Positions 26,219 through 36,568 of a stretch of 64,000 bases of DNA are shown one piece after another. The number at the start of each line of letters is the position of its first letter. Positions within the stretch are counted from its first letter, which is position 1. Source of the stretch: an uncultured Roseibium sp. (GTDB lineage: Bacteria > Pseudomonadota > Alphaproteobacteria > Rhizobiales > Stappiaceae); assembly GCF_963669205.1 (NCBI RefSeq), contig NZ_OY769915.1, positions 4,562,001 to 4,626,000 of the forward strand, in the 5' to 3' direction. The position numbers were made by a program, and so were the translations under genes. The notes beneath the pieces are model-generated. The model searched no databases. It was not told where the DNA came from and saw only the letters and a list, made by a program, of their open reading frames with translations.

Positions 26219-26247
26219 CAAAAAAACCGGCTCCTTTCGGAACCGGT
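26219..26247 (-). terminator. Factor-independent terminator of the outer-membrane barrel gene
   Basis: Read on the minus strand: ACCGGTTCC, loop GAAA, GGAGCCGGT (one G-U pair), then a run of T. It lies 27 bp past the stop codon at 26275 and separates this gene from the RND operon. Confidence 0.85.
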
Positions 26248-26274
26248 CTTTTTCGAATTCGGATGGGGCGGATG

Positions 26275-26943
26275 TCAGAACTTGTAGCCGACACCGAACC
26301 GCACGAGCTGATTGCTGAAATCCGACGTGACACCAGTCCCGTTCAGGTTGAAATCCTGGTCGCCGAAATCCTGATAGGCATAATCGAGGCGTGCGGTCAC
26401 GTTGTTGGTGATTGCCGCTTCACCGCCGACACCCAGGGTCCAGCCGACAGCAGTCTTGCTGTCCTTGTCGCCGTTGCCCGACACTTCGAGATCCGCCAGT
26501 GCCAGACCACCTGCACCGTAGACCAGATACCGGTCGAACGCGTAACCGATCCGGGCGCGGATGTTCGAGTTCCAGTCCGACTTGGACTTCAGCGACACGC
26601 CACCCGCGGTTTTGGTGTCTTCCAGATCGGACAGGGTGAAGTCCGCTTCGGCACCGACCACGACGTTGGGCGTGACCTGGTAGTTGTAGCCGGTATAAAG
26701 ACCGCCCGCGACACCGTTTGCATCGGTATCGAGATTGGTCCCGCCGAACCGGTTGTCGAAACTGCCGAAGGACCAGCCGAGATTGCCGCCGACATAAATG
26801 CCGGTCCAGTCGATGCTCTGCTGCTGAGCCGGAACCGCCTCATAGGCCGGGGCCGGAGCCTGGGGAAGGTCCGCAGCCAGAACCGGGGCGGTTCCCACTG
26901 TTGCGGCAGTCACTGCCAGGCCTGCAAGCGCAAGACGTTTCAT
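26275..26943 (-). CDS. Outer-membrane beta-barrel protein (Omp25/31-like)
   Basis: A 222-residue protein of the small porin-like family common in Brucella and rhizobia. Signal peptide 1-23 (ending PVLAAD), a short Pro/Ala linker, then an eight-stranded barrel with alternating aromatic residues: DWTGIYVGGNLGWSFG, GGLYTGYNYQV, NIRARIGYAFDRYLVYGAGG, VTARLDYAYQDFG, and a final strand LVRFGVGYKF ending in Phe as needed for BAM recognition. It is a structural or adhesin-like surface protein. Confidence 0.9.
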   Translation of the reverse strand: MKRLALAGLAVTAATVGTAPVLAADLPQAPAPAYEAVPAQQQSIDWTGIYVGGNLGWSFGSFDNRFGGTNLDTDANGVAGGLYTGYNYQVTPNVVVGAEADFTLSDLEDTKTAGGVSLKSKSDWNSNIRARIGYAFDRYLVYGAGGLALADLEVSGNGDKDSKTAVGWTLGVGGEAAITNNVTARLDYAYQDFGDQDFNLNGTGVTSDFSNQLVRFGVGYKF

Positions 26944-27288
26944 GAATGATACTCCAGATCCATACTATCCATACTGAGCTGGCCAAGTTCCTTGACCAGG
27001 CAAAAGGGACGGTTATGCCGCGCCCTCACTCCCCCGCTAAGGACATATGGGGAGCGTTTGTGGCGGATCAGGATTTAGATTTGGGAGTTTTGATGACAAA
27101 TCAGGGCAACATTCTGTCAAGGTGAACGTGGCGTTAAGCGAGTTGCAATTTGCGATGAAACCGGAACAAAGATGCTTGTCCCCGGGTTTCCCCATACCAA
27201 TCTATTGCGTATAAGGCGCCCAAGTGATTTGCGCGCTCCCTCCGAAACCGTGCGCGCAGACCACAAAAACCCGAACCGGAACTCGTAG
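26944..27288. other. Gene-free divergent region between the barrel gene and the antiporter gene
   Basis: This stretch must hold the promoters of two divergent genes. I see no RNA gene, palindrome or well-formed promoter. A GGAG lies about 8 bp upstream of the barrel gene's ATG on the minus strand. Confidence 0.4.
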
Positions 27289-28302
27289 ATGCTGTTTGAC
27301 TATATTAGCCTCGCTGGCGGATTGGTTGTGCTGATTATTGCCGGCGATGTCTTGGTCAGGGGCTCTGTGGGTATCGCCCAGCGGCTTGGAATCCCGAATC
27401 TGGTCATCGGGTTGACCATCGTGGCATTCGGCACATCTGCACCGGAGCTGGTCATCTCCCTCAAGGCTGCGATGGAAGACGCAGGCGGCATCGCGATCGG
27501 CAACGTGGTCGGCTCCAACATTGCCAATGTTCTGCTTGTTCTCGGAATGCCGGCGCTCATTGCCGCAACACCTTGCGGAGAAGATGGAGCGACACGCAAC
27601 GCCATGTTCATGGTTGCCGTCACGGTCGTGTTCATCGGTCTGTGCTTCTTCACGCCGATCGGGCTTCCCGCGGGAATCGTTCTTCTGATCCTGCTCGCGA
27701 TTTTTCTGACGGCGTCCACGATCACCGCCCGCCGCCACCGAAAGAAACAGAAGTCAATCCCGGCCGCATCGGCAGGCGCTGCCGTGGCCGACGCGGAGAT
27801 CGACGCAGATGATACGCTGGACGACGTCGAGGACGTACCGGATTCCGTCTGGATTGCCCTGGTCTACATCGTTCTCGGTCTCGTCGGACTGCCGCTGGGA
27901 GCGCATTTCACCATTACCGGCGCGACCGACATCGCATCCCACTGGGGCGTGAGCGAAGCCGTTATCGGTCTGACCGTGATCGCGCTCGGCACATCGCTTC
28001 CCGAACTCGCGACAACGGTCATGGCCGCCATTCGCCAGCACGGCGCTGTCGCGATCGGCAATGTCATCGGCTCGAACATCTTCAACCTGCTTGCAATCAT
28101 CGGCATCACGGCGGTCGTGGTCCCGATCGACGTCCCGCCCGAGGTTCTCAAGCTCGACGTCTGGGTCATGCTCGCTTGTGCGGTGCTGCTCGCCGCTCTC
28201 GCCGCATTCCGCATCTGCCTGGGCAAGATCTCCGGCCTTGCCATGACGGCCGCCTACGGCCTCTATATCACCACGGTGTACATGCTCGGCCACGCCAGCT
28301 GA
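27289..28302 (+). CDS. Calcium/sodium antiporter (YrbG-type, CaCA family)
   Basis: A 337-residue inner-membrane exchanger with two homologous halves. The first alpha-repeat is FGTSAPELVISLK with GNVVGSNIANVLL, the second LGTSLPELATTVM with GNVIGSNIFNLL; the Glu in each and the Asn of the GSN motif are the cation ligands of the family. The halves are joined by an acidic loop (about 155-188, DADDTLDDVEDVPD), which might sense cations. It likely exports Ca2+ in exchange for Na+ or H+. Confidence 0.92.
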   Translation: MLFDYISLAGGLVVLIIAGDVLVRGSVGIAQRLGIPNLVIGLTIVAFGTSAPELVISLKAAMEDAGGIAIGNVVGSNIANVLLVLGMPALIAATPCGEDGATRNAMFMVAVTVVFIGLCFFTPIGLPAGIVLLILLAIFLTASTITARRHRKKQKSIPAASAGAAVADAEIDADDTLDDVEDVPDSVWIALVYIVLGLVGLPLGAHFTITGATDIASHWGVSEAVIGLTVIALGTSLPELATTVMAAIRQHGAVAIGNVIGSNIFNLLAIIGITAVVVPIDVPPEVLKLDVWVMLACAVLLAALAAFRICLGKISGLAMTAAYGLYITTVYMLGHAS

Positions 28303-28370
28303 CATTTCAGGCAGGAATCGGCACGGACCGGACGGGAATACCTCTTTCCCAATGAACCGATGGCGCTTAA

Positions 28371-30356
28371 ATGTCTGGTATGCAGGACAGATCCGATTCT
28401 CCAGAAGCTGACGGCGACACGGCCACGGAAGACACCGCCCGCGTGAAGAAGGGCGTGGAGGTCATCGCCAACGAAGTGAAGCGCTTGCCCAACGGTCCCG
28501 GCGTCTATCGGATGCTGGACGAAAACGGCGAGGTCCTTTACGTCGGCAAGGCCAGAAGCCTGAAAAAAAGGGTCACCAGCTACACCCGCCTTCAGGGGCA
28601 GTCCAACCGGATCATGCGAATGATCCTGTCGACGGCGGCAATGGAATTCGTGATCACGAAGACCGAACCCGAAGCCCTCCTCCTGGAAGCCAACCTGATC
28701 AAACGGCTCCGGCCGCGGTTCAATGTTCTTCTCAGGGACGACAAGTCGTTTCCGTATATTCTGGTAACGGGCGACCACGAGGCGGCTGCAATCGTCAAGC
28801 ACAGGGGCGCACGGAAACGCAAGGGCGACTATTTCGGCCCGTTTGCTTCCGCAGGCGCTGTGGACCGGACGATCAACGCGCTTCAGAAGGCCTTCATGAT
28901 CCGCACCTGTTCGGACAGCTATTACGAGAACAGGTCACGCCCCTGCCTGCAATATCAGATCAAGCGATGTGCCGGCCCCTGTACCGGGGAGATCGATCCG
29001 CAGGACTATGCAGGCTTGGTCTCGGAGGCAAAGGCATTCCTTTCCGGGCGCAGCCAGTTGATCAAGAAACAGCTTGCCGGGCAGATGGAAGCGGCCTCCG
29101 CCGACCTGGAATTCGAGCGCGCGGCGATTTACCGGGACAGGCTGTCCGCCCTGTCCCACGTCCAGGCACACCAGGGCATCAACCCGCAGTCGGTCCAGGA
29201 GGCGGACGTTTTCGCCATTCACCAGGAAGGCGGACAGTCCTGCGTGCAGGTCTTCTTCTTCCGGACCGGTCAGAACTGGGGAAACCGGGCCTATTTCCCG
29301 AAGGCCGACAAGACCCTTGGCGAAGCGGAGGTGCTGGAGAGCTTTCTCGCCCAGTTCTATGACGACAAACCAGCCCCCAGGCAGATCCTTTTGTCGCATG
29401 AACTTGCCGAGCAGGACCTGCTGGCCGAAGCCCTGAGCGAACGCGCCACCCGCAAGGTGGATGTCGCCGTTCCGAAACGCGGCGAGAAGAAAGAGCTGGT
29501 CGATCATGCGCTGACCAACGCACGCGAAGCACTTGGACGGCGTCTTGCGGAAACCTCCAGCCAGGCCCGTCTGCTCAAGGGCGTGTCGGAAGCCTTTGAT
29601 CTGAGCGCACCGCCACGGCGCATCGAGGTCTACGACAACTCCCACATCATGGGCACCAATGCGGTCGGCGGCATGATCGTTGCGGGCGCGGAAGGCTTCG
29701 CAAAGGGCCAGTACCGCAAGTTCAACATCAAGTCCGAAGATCTGGTCCCGGGAGACGATTACGGCATGATGCGCGAGGTTCTGACACGCCGTTTTTCGCG
29801 CCTGCTGAAAGAAAGCAGCCGCCGGGAAAGCCCGGACGCGGATGTCCAGTCCCCGGACATCGACACCGGCGAGGAAGCAGGTGTTCCGGAGAGCGTCGCC
29901 GATATGCCGGATTGGCCTGACCTGGTTCTGATCGACGGCGGGCTGGGGCAATTGAACGCGGCCCGCGAGACACTGGAGGAGCTCGGCATTACGGACGTCC
30001 CGCTTGTCGGGATCGCGAAAGGCCCTGACCGCGATGCCGGGCGCGAGAAGTTTTTCATCCCCGGGAGACAGTCTTTCATGCTGCCGGAACGCGATCCTGT
30101 GCTCTATTTCGTACAGCGCCTTCGCGACGAGGCCCACCGGTTTGCCATCGGCAGCCACCGGGCGCGGCGGAAAAAGGATATCGCCAGGAACCCGCTGGAC
30201 GAGATTGCCGGGATCGGTCCGACCCGCAAGAAGGCACTTCTCCAGCATTTCGGCACGGCCAAGGCCGTCTCGAAGGCAGGTGTGGACGACCTTGCGTCAG
30301 TCCCCGGAATCTCGGAAGCGATTGCCAAACTTGTCTACGATCATTTTCATGAGTGA
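28371..30356 (+). CDS. uvrC: UvrABC system protein C
   Basis: UvrC makes the two incisions of nucleotide excision repair. In order: an N-terminal GIY-YIG nuclease for the 3' cut ([20 protein letters not shown], about 42-62), a cysteine cluster [13 protein letters not shown], the UVR motif (about 243-265), the RNase H-like domain for the 5' cut ([32 protein letters not shown]) and a C-terminal helix-hairpin-helix pair ([18 protein letters not shown]). The length of 661 fits alphaproteobacterial UvrC. In several Hyphomicrobiales pgsA-moaD-moaE follows directly; here these genes begin at 44190. Confidence 0.97.
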   Translation: MSGMQDRSDSPEADGDTATEDTARVKKGVEVIANEVKRLPNGPGVYRMLDENGEVLYVGKARSLKKRVTSYTRLQGQSNRIMRMILSTAAMEFVITKTEPEALLLEANLIKRLRPRFNVLLRDDKSFPYILVTGDHEAAAIVKHRGARKRKGDYFGPFASAGAVDRTINALQKAFMIRTCSDSYYENRSRPCLQYQIKRCAGPCTGEIDPQDYAGLVSEAKAFLSGRSQLIKKQLAGQMEAASADLEFERAAIYRDRLSALSHVQAHQGINPQSVQEADVFAIHQEGGQSCVQVFFFRTGQNWGNRAYFPKADKTLGEAEVLESFLAQFYDDKPAPRQILLSHELAEQDLLAEALSERATRKVDVAVPKRGEKKELVDHALTNAREALGRRLAETSSQARLLKGVSEAFDLSAPPRRIEVYDNSHIMGTNAVGGMIVAGAEGFAKGQYRKFNIKSEDLVPGDDYGMMREVLTRRFSRLLKESSRRESPDADVQSPDIDTGEEAGVPESVADMPDWPDLVLIDGGLGQLNAARETLEELGITDVPLVGIAKGPDRDAGREKFFIPGRQSFMLPERDPVLYFVQRLRDEAHRFAIGSHRARRKKDIARNPLDEIAGIGPTRKKALLQHFGTAKAVSKAGVDDLASVPGISEAIAKLVYDHFHE

Positions 30357-30434
30357 CCACAGGTTTGCGAACCTGTCTACCGGCAGAACCATCGATGCGG
30401 CAAGCCGCACGCGCGTCAGGGGCCCGACAGCAGA

Positions 30435-31538
30435 ATGTCTTCTACGAAATCCAAACGCCGCTGGTCCGTTCTTCCTGCTCTGGCGTCCTTGATCTGCTGG
30501 TGCGGATCGCTCGGGGCATTGGTATTCTGCGCGCTCGGCATCTCTGCCTTTGTCGCGCCGGACTTCTGGTTCACGGACAACATGAGCTTCTTTTTAAGGC
30601 AGTTTCTTGCCGCCGGGCTCCTGGGATGTGCCGCTGGTGCACTCGGTCTCACGTTGCCGCACCGCTTCGCCGGCACCTATCGGCTGATGTTCGGGCTAGC
30701 CCTGGTCGCATTCGCAGGTCTGACGGTGGCAACCGCAATGCGGACCCTTGAGAACACGGCTGAGACCAAGGCGGCCTCCGGGAACGGGCTCGCGCTGAAA
30801 GTCGTCTCCTTCAATGTTGAACGCATGTTTCTGGGAAACCGGAGGCTGACAGATTTTCTGGAACGCGAAAAACCCGACATCATCGTGCTTCAGGAGGTGA
30901 TGTGGTGGCTCCAGGAGCGCCGCTGGAAGCGGTTTGAGTTGCCGGTCGGAAGCGCCGGCGAAAACGGTTACCCGGATTTCCTCTCTGTCGGATCCGCGGA
31001 AAACCTGGTCATCTATTCCAGGTTTCCCATGCTTCAAACCCGGTCCCAGATCGTTCTGGGCGACCTGCATGAAGGAGCCAGCGTCATCCACGATGCGGAT
31101 CGTGAAATTATTGAAGTCTCCCTGGACACCCCGAACGGCCCCCTGAACCTTGTTTCAGTTCATCCCGACAGCCCCAGAAATGAAGTTCGCTGGCAGAACA
31201 AGAGGCGGTATTTCGCAGAAGCCGACAAATCCATCCGGGACCTGCGGGACAAGAATGCCGGTCCCGTGCTCGTCATCGGAGACTGGAACAGTGCACCCTG
31301 GTCCGCACGCTTTCAAAGGACTCTCGCTGAAAACGGGCTCAGAACCGCCTATCCCGGAGGATGGCCGAGAACAACGCGGTTCTTTTTCGACCATCGCCTT
31401 CACTGGATCCTGGGCGCTCCCGTCGACCAGTTTGCCGTTTCGGATGACATCAAGGTGCTCAGCGTATCGACCGGACCGCACATCGGTTCCGATCACCTGC
31501 CCCTGATCATTGAAATCGAACTGCCTGCACAAAACTGA
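30435..31538 (+). CDS. Membrane-anchored endonuclease/exonuclease/phosphatase family protein
   Basis: A 367-residue protein with about three N-terminal membrane helices (roughly 12-38, 53-72, 78-98) and an EEP catalytic domain outside. Motifs of the Mg2+-dependent fold are clear: VVSFNVERM, IIVLQEVMWW, SVHPDSP, VIGDWNSAPWS and GSDHLPLIIEI. EEP enzymes hydrolyse phosphodiester or phosphomonoester bonds in nucleic acids or phospholipids; the topology would put this one at the periplasmic face. Its substrate is unknown. Confidence 0.87.
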   Translation: MSSTKSKRRWSVLPALASLICWCGSLGALVFCALGISAFVAPDFWFTDNMSFFLRQFLAAGLLGCAAGALGLTLPHRFAGTYRLMFGLALVAFAGLTVATAMRTLENTAETKAASGNGLALKVVSFNVERMFLGNRRLTDFLEREKPDIIVLQEVMWWLQERRWKRFELPVGSAGENGYPDFLSVGSAENLVIYSRFPMLQTRSQIVLGDLHEGASVIHDADREIIEVSLDTPNGPLNLVSVHPDSPRNEVRWQNKRRYFAEADKSIRDLRDKNAGPVLVIGDWNSAPWSARFQRTLAENGLRTAYPGGWPRTTRFFFDHRLHWILGAPVDQFAVSDDIKVLSVSTGPHIGSDHLPLIIEIELPAQN

Positions 31539-31638
31539 CCGTGCCCATTCCCTGTGACTTCAGGCCAAAAGTGTTTGAGCCTGCCGCTCGATTTGGGAAC
31601 ACTGCGAAGATCTTCAAACCGATTCTTCGACGATCTGA

Positions 31639-32217
31639 ATGGCCAAGCTTTATTTCAACTACTCTTCCATGAATGCCGGCAAATCCACCGTCCTGCTGCA
31701 GGCTGCCTACAATTATGAAGAACGCGGCATGAACGCCCTTCTCATGATCGCCGCCTTTGACGACCGCGGCGGCAAGGGACGGATCGCCTCACGGATCGGT
31801 CTGGCTGCGGATGCCGACATCTTCACCGCCGAGGAAAACGTCTTCCGGCACGTGGAACAGGCGCACGAAAAGACCCCTGTCGACGCCGTCCTTGTCGATG
31901 AGGCGCAGTTTCTGACCGAAGAGCAGGTCTGGCAGCTGGCCCACGTCGCCGACCAGTTGCGCATTCCCGTGATGTGCTTCGGACTTCGCACCGACTTTCA
32001 GGGAAAACTCTTTCCCGGCAGCGCCACACTGCTGGCCGTGGCGGACAACCTCAAGGAAATCAAGACGATCTGCTGGTGCGGCCGCAAGGCAACGATGGTT
32101 GCCCGTCTCGACGGCAACGGCCGGATCGTCGAGGAAGGCGAACAGGTCGTGATCGGCGGCAACGAGACCTACGTTTCTCTCTGCCGCAAACACTGGAGCC
32201 GGAGGGAACTGGCATAG
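31639..32217 (+). CDS. tdk: Thymidine kinase (type II)
   Basis: A 192-residue enzyme that phosphorylates thymidine to dTMP in the salvage pathway. The P-loop is SSMNAGKST (9-17), the Glu of [13 protein letters not shown] is catalytic, [16 protein letters not shown] is the linker after it, and the structural zinc site is CWCGRK together with the C-terminal CRKHW. Length and order of motifs are normal for the bacterial type II enzyme. It converges with the TRAP operon. Confidence 0.95.
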   Translation: MAKLYFNYSSMNAGKSTVLLQAAYNYEERGMNALLMIAAFDDRGGKGRIASRIGLAADADIFTAEENVFRHVEQAHEKTPVDAVLVDEAQFLTEEQVWQLAHVADQLRIPVMCFGLRTDFQGKLFPGSATLLAVADNLKEIKTICWCGRKATMVARLDGNGRIVEEGEQVVIGGNETYVSLCRKHWSRRELA

Positions 32218-32320
32218 GGCGTCCTGTATCCAACACGATGCCAAATGCTGCGGACGGTTCCAGCCATCCGCTGTCTCCATCGAGCGGAAAGATAGGGCAG
32301 CCTGCCATGCCGAACCTTGC

Positions 32321-33760
32321 CTACAGGAAAATGGTCGTCAGTTCCGGCACGAAACTGACCAGGGCCAGCACTGTCAGGGCAACCAGGTAGAACGGCAGAA
32401 GCTGTAGAACGACCTTGCCCATTGGTACGCGTTCAATCGCCACCGATACGAAAAGCGTCGTGCCGACTGGCGGCGTATATAGGCCGATCGCAAGATTCAC
32501 CACCATCATCACGCCGAGCTGCACCGGTTCCAGGCCAATTTGCGCCGCTACACCGATAAACGTAGGCGCCAGGAGCAGTATTGCCGCAGGAAGATCTAGA
32601 AATGTGCCGATCACGATCATGAGCAGGTTCATGCCAAGAATGACGGCCCAAGGCGATTTCAGGGTTTCGAGCATGAAGTTTGCCAGATTTTCCGGCACGC
32701 TTTCAAATGACAATATCCATTGCAGCACGCTCGATCCCATGATCACCAGCATGATCACACCCGTCATCATGCCGGCAGTCAGAATGCAACGCAGGATCGT
32801 GGCAGTACTCAGGTCACGATAGATGAACACGCCGACGATCAGCGCATAGACAACCGCAAAAACACTGATTTCCGTCGGCGTGACGACACCGCCGCGCGCC
32901 AGGACGACAACCATCACCGGCATCAGCAGCGCAGGAATAGCCTTGACCAGGTCGGCCGGCAACTTGCGCCAGGAAAAGCGCCGCGACAGGAAGCTGGTAT
33001 GCAACAGGGCGATGGCCGCACCTGTGACGAACGCAGCCCAGACCGGCAAGATGCCGGCGGCCGCGAGTGAAACCAGCGCCCCGGAAGCACCGGCAATCAT
33101 CAGAGCGTCGCGCCGGTCGAACAATGCCCGCACGGACAAACGATTGCGGGCTTCCACGGGTGAACGCGGCAGGTTCCGGATCTGTGCGATACCGTAACAG
33201 ACGACGAAGATCATCACCGTCAGCATGACACCCGGCACGATACCGGCCAGGAACAGTTTCGGTATGGACGTCTCCGTGACCAGACCGTAGAGGATCATCG
33301 GAATGGATGGTGGAATCAGCACGGAGATGGTTGAGGACGACGCGTTGACGGCAGCGGAAAAGCCCTCCGGATAGCCTTGTTTTTTCTGGATCGGGATCAG
33401 GGTCGTGCCCATGGCCGTCGCATCGGCCACCGCCGAACCCGAGACACCGCCGAAGAAAAGCGATCCCACGACGCTGACCTGGGCGAGGCCACCCTTCAGG
33501 TGGCCGACCAGAATTTTCGAGAATGTGATCAGATATTCCCCGAACCGTCCGGACATCATCAGATCTCCCGCCAAAATGAAGAACGGGATCGCGAGCATCG
33601 GAAAGCTGGATGTCGGCTGGTAGAGGTTGAGGATCGCCTCAAACAGGAAGATCGGATCTTCTGACACCATTGCCAGGCCACTTGCCAGGAGAAGTGAATG
33701 GGCTACCGGCATGGCAAGCAGCAACAGGACCACAAAGACGATCGCCGCGATTGAAGACAT
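32321..33760 (-). CDS. dctM: TRAP transporter large permease, DctM type
   Basis: A 479-residue inner-membrane protein with about twelve hydrophobic segments; ATG 33760 has GGGAGG directly upstream. FFGGVSGSAVADATAMGT and PPSIPMILYGLVTETS are the paired discontinuous helices of DctM-like transporters, and the end reads ALVSFVPELTTIFL. It is the sodium-coupled transport subunit and works with the small permease (33861) and the binding protein (34442). The gap of 100 bp to the small-subunit gene is longer than usual. Confidence 0.93.
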   Translation of the reverse strand: MSSIAAIVFVVLLLLAMPVAHSLLLASGLAMVSEDPIFLFEAILNLYQPTSSFPMLAIPFFILAGDLMMSGRFGEYLITFSKILVGHLKGGLAQVSVVGSLFFGGVSGSAVADATAMGTTLIPIQKKQGYPEGFSAAVNASSSTISVLIPPSIPMILYGLVTETSIPKLFLAGIVPGVMLTVMIFVVCYGIAQIRNLPRSPVEARNRLSVRALFDRRDALMIAGASGALVSLAAAGILPVWAAFVTGAAIALLHTSFLSRRFSWRKLPADLVKAIPALLMPVMVVVLARGGVVTPTEISVFAVVYALIVGVFIYRDLSTATILRCILTAGMMTGVIMLVIMGSSVLQWILSFESVPENLANFMLETLKSPWAVILGMNLLMIVIGTFLDLPAAILLLAPTFIGVAAQIGLEPVQLGVMMVVNLAIGLYTPPVGTTLFVSVAIERVPMGKVVLQLLPFYLVALTVLALVSFVPELTTIFL

Positions 33761-33860
33761 CACTCCCTCCCTGGGCTGTCTCAGGAAAATTGGGCCCGGT
33801 TTTCCGTCTGAGATTGCGATGGAATCGGGCTGGTTTTCGGCCGGTGTTTGCGTGACACGT

Positions 33861-34433
33861 TCAACTGATAGACCGGGTTCCGGCGTGCGTGAGACCCGGA
33901 TCGCCGGCAATTTGCCGATAGATGTTTGTCAGGGCGGTTACACCCAGCAGCGCATAACCTGCGAAAATGGCCAGGTAGCTCCACAACTGCGGTATGCCCA
34001 GCGATGTAAAGCTGACATCGCCTGCCGCGAATTTCATTCCGCCCTCGAACATTCCCAGGCCCAGATAGACGTAAAGCACGGCACCGCAGGTCACGACAAT
34101 CAGGATCTGGATCGGGATCGTGATCAGAAGTTTCCACCTGTCGGGCAGCATGCTCAGGAACAATTCCACGCTGATGTGACGACAGTGTTGGGCAGCCATG
34201 ACCGCACCGGCCATGATGAACCACGGGAACGTCAGCTGAACGACTTCAACGGACCAGACCAGGCTCGCGTTGGTCGCGTAACGCAGCACGGCATTCGCAA
34301 ATGTTGGAAGCAGCATGGCCAGAAAGCAAAGCCACATGGTCGCGGCACAAATCCACCGAACGCTCGTGTCCAGTAGGATGACGAGGGGGCCGAGAGGCCC
34401 CTTCACCGGCGATGCTGTGAGCAGCTGTCGCAT
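33861..34433 (-). CDS. dctQ: TRAP transporter small permease, DctQ type
   Basis: A 190-residue membrane protein with four hydrophobic helices (about 15-40, 52-72, 92-115, 135-158) and the family mark VEVVQLTFPWFIMAGAVMAA. It supports the large permease and docks the binding protein. ATG 34433 lies 8 bp after the stop of the binding-protein gene, so the two are translationally close. Confidence 0.9.
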   Translation of the reverse strand: MRQLLTASPVKGPLGPLVILLDTSVRWICAATMWLCFLAMLLPTFANAVLRYATNASLVWSVEVVQLTFPWFIMAGAVMAAQHCRHISVELFLSMLPDRWKLLITIPIQILIVVTCGAVLYVYLGLGMFEGGMKFAAGDVSFTSLGIPQLWSYLAIFAGYALLGVTALTNIYRQIAGDPGLTHAGTRSIS

Positions 34434-34441
34434 GACTGATC

Positions 34442-35419
34442 TCACTGTGCTGCTTTGGACGCGGCTTCCTGAATGCGGGGCACGATATCTCCCAGCTCTT
34501 CTTCCCATTTCGCGTAGACGCCAGCAGTGGCATCCTTGAAGGCCTGCGTGTCGACCTCGCTGAACTCGGCGCCTTCTTCTTTGAGCTTTTGTTCAAGCTC
34601 GGCATCAGAGATCAGGAAGACGCCGCGATTGTACCAGGTTGCAGCGTCCATGGCCTGCTGGATCAAGTCCTGGTCTTCCTCGCTGAGCTTGTCCCACCAG
34701 CGTTTGGAGGCAAGGATCGGCGCCATTTCGTACTTGTGGTTGGACTTGGCGATATATGGTGTCAGCTCGTGAAGTTTCGACGAGTAGATGTTGGCCAGCG
34801 GGTTCTCCTGTCCTTCGAACACACCTGACTGCAATGCGGCCGGAAGTTCTGAGAACGCAAGCGGTGCCGGGTTCGCGCCAAGTGCCTGAAAGGCATCAAT
34901 GGTCACCTGGCTCTGCGGCGTGCGGATTTTCATTCCCACGATATCCGCAGGCGACGTGATCGGCTTGGAAACGTGGGTAATCTTGCGCAGGCCATTGTCC
35001 CACCAGGCAAGCAGTACATAACCCTTCCCGTCCAGCTGGGCGGCGATGTTCTTCCCAATTTCACCGTCCAGCACCTGCCAGGCCTGCGGCAGGCTGGTGA
35101 AAAGATAGGGCAGGCCGAACGCATTCAGGTCTGAAACGATTTCGGCGACCGGACCGTCCGAGTTGACCGTCATTTCCATTGTCCCGAGGCGAACAGACTT
35201 CAGCATCTGGCGGTCATCACCCAGGGTCGCGGAGTGAGCAACCTTGACCGTGAATTTGCCACCTGACCATTGCTCGACGAGCGATCCGAAAAGCTGTGCC
35301 GCGGTCACACGCGGATTGCCGGGTTTGCCATTGGTGCCGATCACCAGTTCCTCGGCCATGGCCGATGCTGCGAACGCAACTGTGGCGGCCAGCGCAAGGC
35401 CAAGCGGTAGTCGTTTCAT
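34442..35419 (-). CDS. dctP: TRAP transporter substrate-binding protein, DctP family
   Basis: A 325-residue periplasmic receptor. Signal peptide 1-22 (ending SAMA), then the two-domain TRAP fold with the conserved Arg that pairs with the substrate carboxylate in GMKIRTPQSQ (about 165), followed by GANPAPLAFSELPAALQSGVFEGQENP. The Arg predicts a carboxylate-bearing ligand. GGGAGG precedes the ATG. It is the first gene of a dctPQM operon and is divergent from a LysR gene; the neighbouring enzymes suggest a sugar acid as ligand (inference). Confidence 0.93.
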   Translation of the reverse strand: MKRLPLGLALAATVAFAASAMAEELVIGTNGKPGNPRVTAAQLFGSLVEQWSGGKFTVKVAHSATLGDDRQMLKSVRLGTMEMTVNSDGPVAEIVSDLNAFGLPYLFTSLPQAWQVLDGEIGKNIAAQLDGKGYVLLAWWDNGLRKITHVSKPITSPADIVGMKIRTPQSQVTIDAFQALGANPAPLAFSELPAALQSGVFEGQENPLANIYSSKLHELTPYIAKSNHKYEMAPILASKRWWDKLSEEDQDLIQQAMDAATWYNRGVFLISDAELEQKLKEEGAEFSEVDTQAFKDATAGVYAKWEEELGDIVPRIQEAASKAAQ

Positions 35420-35510
35420 GAGAATTCCTCCCTGTTCACATCATGAAGCATGAGTGAATTAGAACCGCTTGAACCCTCCCTTTCAAACGCGAAAACAAGA
35501 CAGAAAGTGA

Positions 35511-35527
35511 AGCTGAACTTAACAACT
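35511..35527. promoter_or_regulatory. Candidate LysR operator between dctP and the regulator gene
   Basis: The 17-bp sequence fits AGYTGARCTTAACAAST and agrees at 14 of 17 positions with 40434-40450 (opposite strand), upstream of the transketolase operon. It lies between the divergent dctP and LysR genes, 50 bp before the latter's start. The match was found by eye. Confidence 0.45.
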
Positions 35528-35576
35528 CAGGGAAATCGTGCCAAATTCCTTCCAACCTGAATCAGGAGAAACTGCC

Positions 35577-36533
35577 GTGGCAAGACTTCCGAACCTGAAC
35601 GCCATTTTGTACTTCGAGACCGCGGCCCGGTTGTCACGGGTGAACCTGGCTGCGGAAGAATTGACGGTTTCCCCTTCTGCGGTCAGCCAGCAGATCAAAA
35701 GCTTGGAAGAATCCGTCGGCATCAAATTGTTTCGACGCGTCAAGCGTCGTCTGGTTCTGACGGAGGAAGGGGAACGTTTTTATGCTGCGGCAACCGAGGC
35801 ATTGGGGCTGTTGCGAAGTGCCCAGTCACGTGTGTCGCGAAAACGTGAATACTATTCGCTGGTAATCAGGGTCGCACCCAGTTTCGGAGTACGCTGGCTA
35901 TCGCCTAAAATTGGCAGCTTCGTCGAAGCCCATCCCGATCTGGACCTGCGGATAGATGCGACGACCGAATTGACCGATTTTGACAAGGAAAATGTCGACC
36001 TGGAACTGCGCTACGGCCTGGAGCCACCGCCTGGACTGGCCGCCAAACCGCTGATAACCGACCGGGTTTTACCGATTTGCCATCCACGCATGGCTCAGGA
36101 AGCCAACCAGATCGGTTTGAGAGACGCCCTGCGGGACATGCGATTGCTTCACACCGTAAAGGCCCAGATTACGTGGCGCGAATGGCTTATGCGGAATGGT
36201 GTCGATGCCTTGGACGATGGGCACGGCCTGAAGTTTGACCGTTCCTCCATGTCGATCCGGGCAGCCCAGGACAAGCTTGGAGTTCTTCTGGAGACGGCGA
36301 CCCTGACGATGAAGGAACTGCAGTCGGGCGATCTTGTACCGCTTGCCCCGGATCTCGGGACACTCTGTTTTCCGACCTACTGGCTATGCTGCCCGCCGCG
36401 CCATTTGAACAGGCGCGCGGTCAAGAATTTCGCCGATTGGATCGAGGAGCAGGCCGCCGCTCACGAGAAGGAGAAACTTCGGCTGCTCGCATCGCTCGGC
36501 TGCGTGCAGCACAACGCTTATGCCACGGATTGA
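35577..36533 (+). CDS. LysR-type transcriptional regulator (GcvA-like)
   Basis: A 318-residue regulator. GTG 35577 is chosen because AGGAG lies eight bases before it and it begins MARLPNLNAILYFETAARL, the normal family start. The winged helix-turn-helix is at about 17-60 (NLAAEELTVSPSAVSQQIKSLEE), then a linker helix and a two-lobed effector domain (VAPSFGVRWLSPKIGSF, VDLELRYG) like GcvA and AmpR relatives. It is divergent from dctPQM and tail-to-tail with the catabolic operon, so it probably controls both in response to the imported substrate or a metabolite. Confidence 0.92.
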   Translation: MARLPNLNAILYFETAARLSRVNLAAEELTVSPSAVSQQIKSLEESVGIKLFRRVKRRLVLTEEGERFYAAATEALGLLRSAQSRVSRKREYYSLVIRVAPSFGVRWLSPKIGSFVEAHPDLDLRIDATTELTDFDKENVDLELRYGLEPPPGLAAKPLITDRVLPICHPRMAQEANQIGLRDALRDMRLLHTVKAQITWREWLMRNGVDALDDGHGLKFDRSSMSIRAAQDKLGVLLETATLTMKELQSGDLVPLAPDLGTLCFPTYWLCCPPRHLNRRAVKNFADWIEEQAAAHEKEKLRLLASLGCVQHNAYATD

Positions 36534-36568
36534 GTTTCCGGCCGATACCGGACACTGCCGGAAGGGGA